From JBAYIE01 sp041665785 (lineage in GTDB: Bacteria; Bacteroidota; Bacteroidia; UKL13-3): a stretch of DNA of 64,000 bases. The position numbers and the translations under genes were made by a program. Numbering within the stretch: position 1 is the stretch's first letter; each line of letters starts with the position of its first letter. The notes under the pieces are model-generated. The model was not told the DNA's origin, did no database searches, and saw only the letters and a list, made by a program, of their open reading frames with translations. Below are positions 44,711 through 52,949 of the stretch, piece after piece. The DNA is taken from NCBI GenBank assembly GCA_041665785.1, contig JBAYIE010000016.1:27595-91594 (forward strand). The letters are read 5' to 3'.

Positions 44711-45234
44711 GTTGGAAGCCTGAGTAATGTTCAACCTGTTGAATCTGCAACATTATGGCTTGCATGATTTTTCATCAGCAAACGACTAAAACAAGATTTG
44801 GGCGTGCCCCTGCCTGAATGACACAGTCGGGCGGGTTTCACGCTCAGTTAGATTTAAATCATTTAACTTCAAAACGAACATCGAAAAGTATTAAGGTCAG
44901 TTTGGGTATAGAAATTTTCAACGACACATTTTACCCTCCAATTGAAAACACAGGCTAATTGGATTCGTCGGTTCCAAACCACATTGATGAACGTATGCCC
45001 CCGCGTTAGGTGCAGAGCGGCCTGTCTGAGCTCCACCCTGGTACCCCGGGGTGAGCGAGTAGCGAGCACCGCCCCCGGACGTCAAAAACAACATGCCTTT
45101 GGAAAGGTGCGATCAGAAGAAAATCCTGCGTAAAGGCATGGTAGTTTTTGCCGACGGGGGAACGCCCAAAAAATTACACCCAAATTGAGTTGATTTTAAA
45201 TCAAAAAACAGCTCAGCGATTTTACCCGGCTCTT
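44711..45234. other. 524-bp non-coding region with GC-rich folded elements
   Basis: No coding frame is supported. At 44800-44850 GCGTGCCC, GCC, GGC, GGG and CACGC can form an interrupted stem (GGGCGTGCCC to TTTCACGCTC), a motif I associate with scattered intergenic repeats in Bacteroidota. At 45000-45070 CTCCACCC and GGGTGAG pair around a short loop in a GC-rich block much richer in G+C than its surroundings. GCGTTAGGT at about 45003 fits the GTTRRRY core of attC sites, perhaps by chance. It may be a repeat relic or an unrecognised RNA. Confidence 0.4.
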
Positions 45235-45924
45235 TTAATCTCTTCTGCCGGTCAGCATCATAATCCAATACAACATGGATGCAATGGCAGCTAATGCGGC
45301 AACCACATAAGTCATGGCCGCCCATTTTAAGGCGTCGCGTGCCATGGTTTCTTCATTGTTGACAACTAACCCTTTGGTAGTTAACCAGGCTAAGGCACGG
45401 TTGCTGGCATCAAACTCAACCGGAAGGGTGATTACGGCGAACAAGGTAATTACCAATTGACAACCGATAATAGTATACAGTACAATATCAAAAGGAAATG
45501 CTTTAAACAAAAACATACCACCAAACATCATAACCATAATTACAATATTCATGATACGTGCACTTGCATTTTGCAATGGAACCATGGCCGAACGAAAACG
45601 CAACATACTGTATGCAGTGGCATGTTGTACTGCATGTCCGCATTCATGCGCGGCAATAGCAGCTGCAGTTACACTGTGTCCATGATACACATCGTGGCTC
45701 AGGTTTACAGTTTTCTCCAACGGATTGTAATGATCTGTTAATTGTCCTTCTGCCGAAATGACACGTACGTCATGAATTCCGTGATCCGACAGCATCTTTT
45801 GTGCAATTTCGGCACCACTCAGGTTGTGGCTTAAGCCTACTTCCGAATATGTTCTGATCTTGCTTTTGAAGCGCCAGCTAACCAGCATACTTAAAACAGC
45901 GAATACTATAAAGATGAATAACAT
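45235..45924 (-). CDS. YugP-type zinc metallopeptidase
   Basis: A 229-residue membrane-bound zinc peptidase of the YugP/neutral zinc family. The zinc site is HECGHAVQHA near residue 92; flanking features are YNPLEKTVNLSHDVY and SMLRFRSAMVPLQN, with three C-terminal membrane segments (ALAAIASMLYWIMML last). ASNRALAWL is the usual second family motif. Targets are unknown. It lies alone, downstream of a small membrane gene on the same strand. Confidence 0.9.
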   Translation of the reverse strand: MLFIFIVFAVLSMLVSWRFKSKIRTYSEVGLSHNLSGAEIAQKMLSDHGIHDVRVISAEGQLTDHYNPLEKTVNLSHDVYHGHSVTAAAIAAHECGHAVQHATAYSMLRFRSAMVPLQNASARIMNIVIMVMMFGGMFLFKAFPFDIVLYTIIGCQLVITLFAVITLPVEFDASNRALAWLTTKGLVVNNEETMARDALKWAAMTYVVAALAAIASMLYWIMMLTGRRD

Positions 45925-45971
45925 AATTTTAAAATTGGTTTAGATTCAATGATCAATTCCTGTACCGCTTT

Positions 45972-46136
45972 TTAGCGTATGACAAATTTATACAGCATAA
46001 TCAGCAACGCTATAATAAACATCAAAATAGAAATTTTGTTTATGCGGTGCATCATCTTCAGATTGAATGATGTTCCGTTGTCTGTCTTGTCCTTCTTCCA
46101 GAACATGAGGTAGGATATGAATTTTTGTATAATCAT
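45972..46136 (-). CDS. 54-aa single-pass membrane protein
   Basis: A 54-residue protein: short charged N-terminus (MIIQKFISYLMFWKKDK), then one C-terminal membrane segment (ISILMFIIALLIMLYKFVIR). It resembles a small Bacteroidota family (possibly DUF6728) but I am not certain. Start 46136 is six bases after a TATCTTTG element (46143-46150), while 46106 would leave a longer leader. It is divergent from the DtxR-type regulator. The function is unknown. Confidence 0.6.
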   Translation of the reverse strand: MIIQKFISYLMFWKKDKTDNGTSFNLKMMHRINKISILMFIIALLIMLYKFVIR

Positions 46137-46142
46137 ACAATG

Positions 46143-46150
46143 CAAAGATA
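46143..46150 (-). promoter_or_regulatory. -7 promoter element TATCTTTG of the 54-aa membrane protein gene
   Basis: An exact TAnnTTTG match on the minus strand, six bases before the ATG. Confidence 0.5.
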
Positions 46151-46204
46151 CATGGAGGTTTTGAATACTACCAAGCCAGATTTTTACCTTATACAAAATT
46201 TATT

Positions 46205-46220
46205 TTTAGATTAGTCTAAA
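46205..46220. promoter_or_regulatory. DtxR/MntR-type operator TTTAGATTAGTCTAAA
   Basis: A 16-base inverted repeat (TTTAGA, four bases, TCTAAA). The core TTAGATTAGTCTAA differs from the DtxR/IdeR box core TTAGGTTAGCCTAA at two symmetric positions. It lies six bases ahead of the regulator's own -7 element, a position suited to autorepression. Confidence 0.65.
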
Positions 46221-46225
46221 TTATG

Positions 46226-46233
46226 TATTTTTG
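46226..46233 (+). promoter_or_regulatory. mntR -7 promoter element TATTTTTG
   Basis: An exact TAnnTTTG match ending four bases before ATG 46238. The transcript would begin at or near the start codon. Confidence 0.6.
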
Positions 46234-46237
46234 CACC

Positions 46238-46900
46238 ATGTATTCATTTACAGAAGAAAACTACCTGAAGGCCGTTTACAAGTTGAACGAACGTAGTTCC
46301 GAATCGGTTAGTACCAATGCCATAGCTGAATTGCTGCATACCAAAGCAGCATCGGTAACCGATATGTTGCAAAAACTTTCGACCAAAAAACTTCTGAAGT
46401 ATGAAAAATACAAGGGCGTTTCATTAACCGATAAGGGAAAACGAATTGCATTGGATATTGTACGAAAGCACCGGTTGTGGGAAGTTTTTCTGCATGAAAA
46501 GCTAGGCTTCGGTTGGGATGAAGTACACGATATGGCCGAACAACTCGAACATATTCAATCAGAATTGCTGGTAAACAAATTGGATGATTTTTTAGGAAAC
46601 CCTACGCACGATCCGCATGGCGACCCAATTCCAACCAGACAGGGAGAGCTTAAAAAGAGCAATCTGATTTTATTGAATACTGTAAAACCCGGCCCCATAG
46701 TCATAATGTTAGGAGTGGTGGATCATAGTCCTGTATTTCTCAAGCATCTCGACAAGCTGGGTATTACCCTGGGAATAGAAATCGAAGTGCTGGAAGTGAA
46801 TGATTACGACGGATCGCTGCATGTGCAATTGAATCATAAAAAACAAATGGATATGAGCAAGGACGTAGCAAGGAACATTTTAGTATCGGAAAAAGTATAA
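46238..46900 (+). CDS. mntR: DtxR/MntR-family metal-dependent regulator
   Basis: A 220-residue DtxR-family repressor with an N-terminal winged helix (MYSFTEENYLKAVYKLNE, LLHTKAASVTDMLQKLSTK), a dimerisation/metal domain (LRKHRLWEVFLHEKLGF-like, GWDEVHDMAEQLEHIQSELL with metal His and Glu) and a C-terminal SH3-like FeoA part. Such proteins sense Mn(II) or Fe(II). An operator-like palindrome and the -7 element lie directly upstream. mntH follows after a satellite region, so manganese sensing is likely, though iron cannot be excluded. Confidence 0.9.
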   Translation: MYSFTEENYLKAVYKLNERSSESVSTNAIAELLHTKAASVTDMLQKLSTKKLLKYEKYKGVSLTDKGKRIALDIVRKHRLWEVFLHEKLGFGWDEVHDMAEQLEHIQSELLVNKLDDFLGNPTHDPHGDPIPTRQGELKKSNLILLNTVKPGPIVIMLGVVDHSPVFLKHLDKLGITLGIEIEVLEVNDYDGSLHVQLNHKKQMDMSKDVARNILVSEKV

Positions 46901-47028
46901 TGGTTATTGGTTAATGGTTATTGGTTATTGGTTAATGGTTATTGGTTAATGGTTATTGGTTAATGGTTAATGGTTATTGGTTATTGGTTATTGGTTAATA
47001 GTTATTGGTTATTGGTTATTGAGTAATG
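46901..47028. repeat. TGGTTAT/TGGTTAA satellite array
   Basis: About 18 copies of a heptamer TGGTTAT or TGGTTAA run for 128 bases right from the stop of mntR. A related array lies at 49581. Confidence 0.9.
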
Positions 47029-47234
47029 GTGAATTATGTAATTGTGTAATTGTGTAAACTTATGCTGGGCTGCGGCAGATCAATAGAAATAGGTTACTTG
47101 GATATCGGCAACTTCGCAATTCGTAATTCGTACTTCGTACTTCGTAATTCGTACTCTGTAATTTGTACTTCGTAATTTTAAATTCTATTCAAATCACATA
47201 AAATACTCTCACAATCAACACATCTCATCTCCCC
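47029..47234. other. Spacer between the satellite arrays and mntH
   Basis: This holds a second satellite at about 47113-47178 made of TTCGTAA and TTCGTAC heptamers, plus AT-rich sequence before mntH. I see no gene and no clear metal-regulator operator in it, although mntH is the likely target of the upstream regulator. No exact TAnnTTTG element was found for mntH. Confidence 0.6.
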
Positions 47235-49103
47235 ATGCAAGACAAATCTCTCAGCGAAGTTCATCAAAGCGTACAGGTAGGAAAGCATAAAAATTTCTTC
47301 CGTACTTTATATGCTTTTATTGGCCCGGCATACCTGGTGAGTGTTGGGTATATGGATCCGGGTAACTGGGCCACAGATATTGCCGGAGGTAGCCAGTTCG
47401 GTTATCAGCTTATCTGGGTATTGCTGATGAGTAACCTGATGGCGCTTTTGTTGCAAGGACTTGCCGCCCGATTAGGCGTAGTTAAAGGCTGGGACCTGGC
47501 ACAGGCGTCACGCCAACAATATCCATCCTGGGTTAATATTCCCTTGTATATTTTGGCCGAAATCGCAATTGCAGCCTGCGATCTGGCTGAGATCATCGGT
47601 ATGGCAATTGGTTTATACCTGCTGTTCGACATTCCTTTGGTAATCGGTATTTTGATCACAGCATTCGACACCTTATTATTACTGTTATTATTGAATAAGG
47701 GCATCCGGAAAATGGAAGCCTTCATCGTTTCACTGGTTTCCATTATCGGAATTTCGTTTCTGGTGAATATGATCATCGTTGAACCTGAATGGAAGCAGGT
47801 AGCACATAATTTAGTACCCAGCGCATTGAGCAGCCAGGCCTTGTATATTGCTATTGGAATTATTGGTGCCACGGTGATGCCGCATAACCTATACCTGCAT
47901 TCAGCTTTGGTTCAAACCCGAAAATTTTCGCGCGATAATGAAGGAATCCGTAAAGCTATTCGTTTCAATTTTATTGATTCTGCCGTTGCGTTAAATCTGG
48001 CATTTTTTGTGAATTCTGCTATTCTGATCCTGGCAGCTTCTGCTTTTTACAGATACGGTCATTATGAAGTGGCTAATATTGAAGATGCACATGTATTGCT
48101 GAAAGACATTTTCGGAAACATGGCACCCACCTTATTTGCCATTGCATTGATTGCGGCCGGACAAAGTTCCACCATCACAGGTACGCTGGCCGGACAAATT
48201 GTTATGGAAGGTTACCTCAACCTCCGGATCAGTCCATGGATCAGGAGAATGATTACGCGCCTCATTGCCATTATACCTGCCTTGTTTACCATTTACTATT
48301 TTGGTGAAGACCGACTGGGGAATTTACTGGTCTTAAGTCAGGTGGTTTTGAGCATTCAATTGGGATTTGCCATTATTCCATTGATCCATTTTGTTTCGAG
48401 TAAAAAACTCATGGGTGATTTTAAAATCGGTATTAAAACAAAAGTTCTTGCGTGGTTTGCAGCAACCATCATTATTGGTCTGAACATCCGGTTGGTATAT
48501 GAAGAATTAACCCATTTTTTTGAATACCTTGGTACTGGACAAACCATCATAAAAATGTTGATCCTCCTGATTGTTCTTGGCGCTTTATTCTTATTGACCT
48601 ATATCGTTTTTGAACCGATAATAAACCGCCGGCATCGTAAAAAGGAAGCATTGCCACATGGAACCATTCACGAAATTTCTGCGTTGGAAAAACCCGAATA
48701 CCATCATATTGCAATAACGGTCGAATTTTCGGAACACGATAAAAAGGCAATTGAACATGCATTACGCCTTGGTGGAAAAACTGCAACCTACTTACTGATT
48801 CATATTGTAGAATCGGCCGTTGCACTCCGATCGGGTAGCGATGTGCTGGATCTGGAATCGCAGTTTGACAAAGAATTCCTGCTATCCTATCAGAAAGATC
48901 TGATCAATCTGGGTTATAAAACAGAGATTGAACTGGGATATGGTAAATCTGCTTCTGCTATTATTGCCATTATCAACAAACAGGATATTGATTTGGTTGT
49001 AATGGGAGCTCATGGTCATAAAGGATTTAAGGATTTTATCTTTGGCTCAACAGTGGACAAGGTTCGCCACCGCATTAAAGCTCCTGTATTTATTGTTAAA
49101 TGA
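47235..49103 (+). CDS. mntH: Nramp divalent metal transporter fused to a USP domain
   Basis: An H+-coupled Mn(II)/Fe(II) importer of 622 residues. Residues 1-460 form the Nramp core with DPGNWATDIAGG (metal Asp and Asn) and IGATVMPHNLYLHS (metal Ala and Met). Residues about 480-622 are a universal-stress-protein domain ending GAHGHKGFKDFIFGSTVDKV, IKAPVFIVK, with nucleotide-binding pattern. This domain is absent in the usual 410-430 residue MntH. The USP part may sense nucleotides or stress; that is inference. It overlaps the YkgJ gene by 4 bases. Confidence 0.93.
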   Translation: MQDKSLSEVHQSVQVGKHKNFFRTLYAFIGPAYLVSVGYMDPGNWATDIAGGSQFGYQLIWVLLMSNLMALLLQGLAARLGVVKGWDLAQASRQQYPSWVNIPLYILAEIAIAACDLAEIIGMAIGLYLLFDIPLVIGILITAFDTLLLLLLLNKGIRKMEAFIVSLVSIIGISFLVNMIIVEPEWKQVAHNLVPSALSSQALYIAIGIIGATVMPHNLYLHSALVQTRKFSRDNEGIRKAIRFNFIDSAVALNLAFFVNSAILILAASAFYRYGHYEVANIEDAHVLLKDIFGNMAPTLFAIALIAAGQSSTITGTLAGQIVMEGYLNLRISPWIRRMITRLIAIIPALFTIYYFGEDRLGNLLVLSQVVLSIQLGFAIIPLIHFVSSKKLMGDFKIGIKTKVLAWFAATIIIGLNIRLVYEELTHFFEYLGTGQTIIKMLILLIVLGALFLLTYIVFEPIINRRHRKKEALPHGTIHEISALEKPEYHHIAITVEFSEHDKKAIEHALRLGGKTATYLLIHIVESAVALRSGSDVLDLESQFDKEFLLSYQKDLINLGYKTEIELGYGKSASAIIAIINKQDIDLVVMGAHGHKGFKDFIFGSTVDKVRHRIKAPVFIVK

Positions 49104-49594
49104 TGGATCCCGATCAGTTTAAAAAAGCGGCCAACGGTAAAAAGGAGGAAAACCGGAAGTTTCTGAAAAAACTCAAGGAACATCCTCCCAAAAACCTGGA
49201 CCAACAATTTCATCAGTTGCACGAGGAAGCATTTGAACATATCGACTGTTTAACCTGTGCAAATTGTTGCAAAACTACCGGACCCCTGTTTACACAAAAA
49301 GATATTGATCGTTTATCACTTCATCTGAAAATGAAGCCCGCAAGGTTTATTGAAACCTATCTGCATATTGATGAAGATCGGGATTATGTGCTGAATACCC
49401 TGCCCTGCCCTTTCCTCGGCGCTGATAATTACTGCTCGGTATACGATCATCGTCCGAATGCCTGCCGTGAATACCCGCATACCAACCAACGCAAAATGCA
49501 CACCATCCTGAATGAAACTTTTCACAACAGCCTCATTTGTCCGGCGGTTTTTGAAATTCTGGAGAAGATGAAGAAAGATGTTATTGGTTATTAG
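49100..49594 (+). CDS. YkgJ-family cysteine cluster protein
   Basis: A 164-residue YkgJ/CxxCxxxC cluster protein: LTCANCCKTTG, CPFLGADNYCSVYDHRPNACREYPH give the eight Cys of the family, thought to bind iron or zinc. It overlaps the mntH stop by 4 bases (ATGA), so a role connected to metal uptake is likely, perhaps metal trafficking. The last codons and the stop fall inside the second TTATTGG satellite array. Confidence 0.9.
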   Translation: MMDPDQFKKAANGKKEENRKFLKKLKEHPPKNLDQQFHQLHEEAFEHIDCLTCANCCKTTGPLFTQKDIDRLSLHLKMKPARFIETYLHIDEDRDYVLNTLPCPFLGADNYCSVYDHRPNACREYPHTNQRKMHTILNETFHNSLICPAVFEILEKMKKDVIGY

Positions 49595-49700
49595 TTATTA
49601 GTTATTGGTTATTGGTTATTAGTTATTAGTTACTAAGAAGTAGTTCTCTGGTTAGCTACTTCGTAATTCGTACTTTGTAATTCGTAATTCGTAATTCGTT
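49581..49700. repeat. Second pair of satellites (TTATTGG/TTAGTTA and TTCGTAA)
   Basis: Heptamers TTATTGG and TTATTAG run from 49581 to about 49632, and TTCGTAA-type heptamers from 49658 to 49700. The order (TTGGTTA type, then TTCGTAA type) is the same as at 46901-47178. Both flanking genes take their stop codons from the arrays. Confidence 0.85.
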
Positions 49701-51042
49701 ACCGATTTACTTCAATTTCCTCGTCCCCTTTCTGATACGGAACATAGGTTACAATGAATTGAAACATTTCATCCGTGGTACGCATGCTGCCTTCCCGGTC
49801 GCGGATTTCGCGCGGAGGATCAAAAGGGTTGTTGGGATTATGAACGGTGTTATCAAAAACACCATGCACATAAATGGTTGTTCCTCTCGGTAAATAGATT
49901 AATGTTTTGCATTGATAAAAATATTGCCACCTGAAATCCCAGTTGTTAATCCGGATCAATGGAATGGTATCTCCCGAAGGTTTCACGGCAAATGCTAAAA
50001 ATTCTTTACCAATTAAATGCATATGCGGAATCAGTGTGAGCAAAGAAATATCCTCCGGCATCACTGCTTTTATATGAAATGATTTCACTTCATTAGCCGG
50101 TATGATTAACTCGGGTTCAACCGGGCTGATTCCCAGGGTTCCCATTTGAAATTCTTTTACCTCCCTTTGCGGTGGCTTGTTATCAAAATAAATTTTATAA
50201 TAAGATGAGTCAGTTGCATCAACCGGTGATGGACCATAATGAAAATCGTTGAGGTAGAATGCACTCTTTTTAGAAATACGATACCCCCCAATATTGCCGG
50301 GATATGCACTAAACAAGGACCCCGGTAAATAATTGCTCACACTGGGTGTCATCAAGGGATATGTTCCATCGTCGTGCAACAAACCCAAATCACGGTGTAA
50401 CTGTTGACTATTTGCCTGATCCTGATTTACCCAGACTTTTCCTACCTCTAGTGTATTCTTTTTACCTTCATCAAAACATACCAAATGTGTATTTACATGA
50501 TGAACCAGTTTTTTGTTGCCGGCAATGAATTCAATAGCCCGGATAAAAGTATCCTGAGGGAGTTCGAGCGGAATTTTCATAACCAGAAACAAATCAGTAT
50601 TGTTTCCAGGAATTAACACCGGCGGAACTTTTACGATCATATCCGGCTTACCCAGTTCATATTCACTTCGTAATGCATTTGCCGTATACCGGACAGCAGT
50701 ATCTCCGGGCAACATTCCCTGATCCATCCATGCAATTACCGTTGCGATATCTTCATCGGACATATACAATTCATTGGCAAAATGCGAGTACGATGGATCT
50801 GCCGGCCAGGGAGGCATAATGCGGTTGGTGATCAGATAGCGAATCAGTTTATGCCTGCGTGTGATATCCTCCACATTTAACAATTCGAATGGAGCAGCTT
50901 CATTGTTTACGTGACAGGGTGAACATTTCTCGTGAATAATCGGGGCAACAGCATCGGTATATGTAAGCAATTCCTTGCCCGGCTGGCATGCAAGCAGCAA
51001 ACTAACAAGAACAAGAAAAATTCCGGTTACTCTATGAAACAT
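49699..51042 (-). CDS. Lipoprotein with cytochrome c and copper monooxygenase-like domains
   Basis: A 447-residue lipoprotein (lipobox Cys19 in SLLLACQ). A heme motif CSPCH at 40-44 begins a short cytochrome c domain. Further on are LVHHVNTHLVCF and LIPHMHLIGKEF, His-rich motifs of copper type II ascorbate-dependent monooxygenases (PHM-like), and TTDEMFQF with a Met placed like the copper ligand. A c-type heme could feed electrons to the copper site in place of ascorbate. It overlaps the thioredoxin-like gene by 16 bases. The substrate is unknown. Confidence 0.8.
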   Translation of the reverse strand: MFHRVTGIFLVLVSLLLACQPGKELLTYTDAVAPIIHEKCSPCHVNNEAAPFELLNVEDITRRHKLIRYLITNRIMPPWPADPSYSHFANELYMSDEDIATVIAWMDQGMLPGDTAVRYTANALRSEYELGKPDMIVKVPPVLIPGNNTDLFLVMKIPLELPQDTFIRAIEFIAGNKKLVHHVNTHLVCFDEGKKNTLEVGKVWVNQDQANSQQLHRDLGLLHDDGTYPLMTPSVSNYLPGSLFSAYPGNIGGYRISKKSAFYLNDFHYGPSPVDATDSSYYKIYFDNKPPQREVKEFQMGTLGISPVEPELIIPANEVKSFHIKAVMPEDISLLTLIPHMHLIGKEFLAFAVKPSGDTIPLIRINNWDFRWQYFYQCKTLIYLPRGTTIYVHGVFDNTVHNPNNPFDPPREIRDREGSMRTTDEMFQFIVTYVPYQKGDEEIEVNR

Positions 51043-51572
51043 CCAATTGCTTTGGTTTTTTTAATGGCTACTTTCTTATTATTCAGTAAAGCGTACAAGG
51101 CATCCTGCAAATCATGCTGAGTTATCAGTTTCCGTTTGCGGCTGACTTCATAAGCCCAATTGTCGATGCGACCCTGATAAAGAACTCTCCCTTCTTTGTT
51201 TAATACAACCACCTCGGGTGTTACCGTAGCGCCTAATCGTTTTGTCAATTCTTTATCCGGATCCCTATAAATTTCAAATTGCACCCCATAGGCTTGCTTA
51301 AAATTACGGATGGAGTGATTGGTGAAATAAATACCCGGAACGATCCCTATAAATGTGACTTGCGGGCTAAACTGATCCTGCAATTTATTCAGGGTTAAGG
51401 TGTAATTCTGACATAACGGACATTCAGGCGACAGAAAGACCAAAACTATATAGGGCGTGCTTAAAGGAAGGTATACTTGTTGATCTTTTAAGGTAAGCAA
51501 GGGTATTTGTCTGACCTGTGCCTGCAGGTTAAATGCACACCAAACCAAACCAAACATCAATCGCAATTTCAT
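51027..51572 (-). CDS. Exported thioredoxin-like (redoxin) protein
   Basis: A 181-residue exported redoxin: signal MKLRLMFGLVWCAFNLQAQ, thioredoxin fold with active site SPECPLC (CxxC as CPLC), and the cis-proline region VTPEVVVL. It resembles the redoxins found with cytochrome c/copper monooxygenase proteins. It heads the two-gene operon and overlaps the next start by 16 bases. It may reduce or load metal into the partner's copper site; this is inference from the context. Confidence 0.85.
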   Translation of the reverse strand: MKLRLMFGLVWCAFNLQAQVRQIPLLTLKDQQVYLPLSTPYIVLVFLSPECPLCQNYTLTLNKLQDQFSPQVTFIGIVPGIYFTNHSIRNFKQAYGVQFEIYRDPDKELTKRLGATVTPEVVVLNKEGRVLYQGRIDNWAYEVSRKRKLITQHDLQDALYALLNNKKVAIKKTKAIGCFIE

Positions 51573-51677
51573 CAGGTACAAAGATGTTATTATTCATGAA
51601 AGGATGCAAATCCTTTCGGTGAGTTCATATCATTGGTGCTTACAACAATTTCCTGCTTGAATCGTTGAATATGTGTT

Positions 51678-51685
51678 TAAATTTG
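51678..51685 (+). promoter_or_regulatory. msrA -7 promoter element TAAATTTG
   Basis: An exact TAnnTTTG match, 20 bases before ATG 51706, and inside the longer frame from 51673, which it rules out. Confidence 0.55.
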
Positions 51686-51705
51686 ATCCTGCTGAATACC
51701 ACATT

Positions 51706-52374
51706 ATGAACCTACCTTTCAAAATGAATGTCCTCCTGCTTTTGCTGAATATGAATTTATTTGCATCTTGCACCTCAGGGCCAGCAATACCAATACCTAT
51801 TGTACAAGATCCAATACTTGAAACCATGGAACAAACCCAAACTATCGATACAGCAACCTTTGGCGAAGGCTGCTTCTGGTGCGTAGAAGCTTCGTACCAA
51901 CAACTCAAAGGTGTAATTTCGGTTAAATCGGGTTATAGCGGAGGGCATATTAAAAATCCAACCTACAAAGAGGTATGCAACGGTACTACCGGACATGCAG
52001 AAGTTTGTCAGGTTGTATATGATCCCTCCGTAATCAGCTATGCCGACTTACTTGAAGTGTTCTGGGCCACCCACGATCCTACCACCTTAAACCGTCAGGG
52101 TAACGACATTGGAACACAATACCGCTCCGTGATCTTTTTTCATAACGATGCTCAGAAACAAATAGCCGAATCTTACAAAGCAAAACTTGAGGCATCGGAG
52201 TCATTTAGCGCGCCCATCGTTACTGAGATTTCGCCTTATAGCACTTTTTATGAAGCAGAAGACTATCACCAAAACTATTACAACGAGAATGGCGAACAAC
52301 CTTATTGTCGTATGGTGATTAAACCAAAACTCGACAAGTTTCAGAAGGTGTTCAAAGACAAAATAAAACACTAA
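51706..52374 (+). CDS. msrA: Peptide methionine sulfoxide reductase MsrA (lipoprotein)
   Basis: MsrA repairs methionine-S-sulfoxide. The protein is 222 residues with a lipoprotein signal (MNLPFKMNVLLLLLNMNLFASC), so it acts in the envelope rather than the cytosol. The active site GEGCFWCVEA is standard; GYSGGHIKNPTYKEVCNGTTGHAE and WATHDPTTLNRQGNDIGTQYRS are the other family motifs. No MsrB domain is fused. It is followed by mobA, 5 bases apart. Confidence 0.95.
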   Translation: MNLPFKMNVLLLLLNMNLFASCTSGPAIPIPIVQDPILETMEQTQTIDTATFGEGCFWCVEASYQQLKGVISVKSGYSGGHIKNPTYKEVCNGTTGHAEVCQVVYDPSVISYADLLEVFWATHDPTTLNRQGNDIGTQYRSVIFFHNDAQKQIAESYKAKLEASESFSAPIVTEISPYSTFYEAEDYHQNYYNENGEQPYCRMVIKPKLDKFQKVFKDKIKH

Positions 52375-52379
52375 CCAAC

Positions 52380-52949
52380 ATGTCTGCCAATCAAGTTCCC
52401 TGTTATGGATTGGTCCTTTGTGGCGGACAGAGTTCCCGCATGGGAACCGATAAAGCTTTTATCACCTACCATCAAAAACCTCAGTATATCCATGTGCACG
52501 ATATGCTTGCACCCTTATGCGAAGCAGTTTACATTTCCTGCAATTCCAACCAATTGCATGCGATTGAAAATGCATATAAAACCATTGTAGATCATCCCAT
52601 TTACAAAAATGCGGGACCGATGACGGGGTTGCTGAGTGCCTTTCATCAGCATCCCGAAGCCTCCTGGCTGGTAGTGGGTTGCGATTATCCCTTTCTCGCA
52701 GCTGATGACTTGCAATCGCTGGTACAAAACCGCAATGCCGGATTTGATGCCGTATGCTTTAAAAACATGGAAACCGAACTGGATGAACCCCTGATTGCCT
52801 GGTATGGCAAACAACTTTATCCGGTAATGTCGACTGAGTACAACCATCAGCAAACCTCGTTACGACTCCTGCTTGGACAAGTAAATACCCTGCGGTTGAT
52901 TCCGAATGATTTATTGACGCTGCGAAGTGTGGATCAACCTTCGCGTTAA
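52380..52949 (+). CDS. mobA: Molybdenum cofactor guanylyltransferase (MobA-like)
   Basis: A nucleotidyltransferase of 189 residues of the MobA type, which adds GMP to molybdopterin. The signature GLVLCGGQSSRMGTDKAFI opens the protein, and VVGCDYPFL and LLSAFHQHPEASW follow. Its place just upstream of the formate dehydrogenase genes, which need a molybdopterin guanine dinucleotide cofactor, supports MobA rather than another NTP transferase. It follows msrA closely and may share its promoter. Confidence 0.88.
   Translation: MSANQVPCYGLVLCGGQSSRMGTDKAFITYHQKPQYIHVHDMLAPLCEAVYISCNSNQLHAIENAYKTIVDHPIYKNAGPMTGLLSAFHQHPEASWLVVGCDYPFLAADDLQSLVQNRNAGFDAVCFKNMETELDEPLIAWYGKQLYPVMSTEYNHQQTSLRLLLGQVNTLRLIPNDLLTLRSVDQPSR

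Noticed and set aside
44711..45234. SRP RNA, RNase P RNA or tmRNA in the non-coding block
   Set aside because: I looked for the known conserved core motifs (SRP GGAAG loop, RNase P CR-I type, tmRNA tag) and found none.
46901..47178. Possible CRISPR array because of regular short repeats
   Set aside because: Units are 7 bases and directly joined without unique spacers, so this is a satellite; there are no cas genes.
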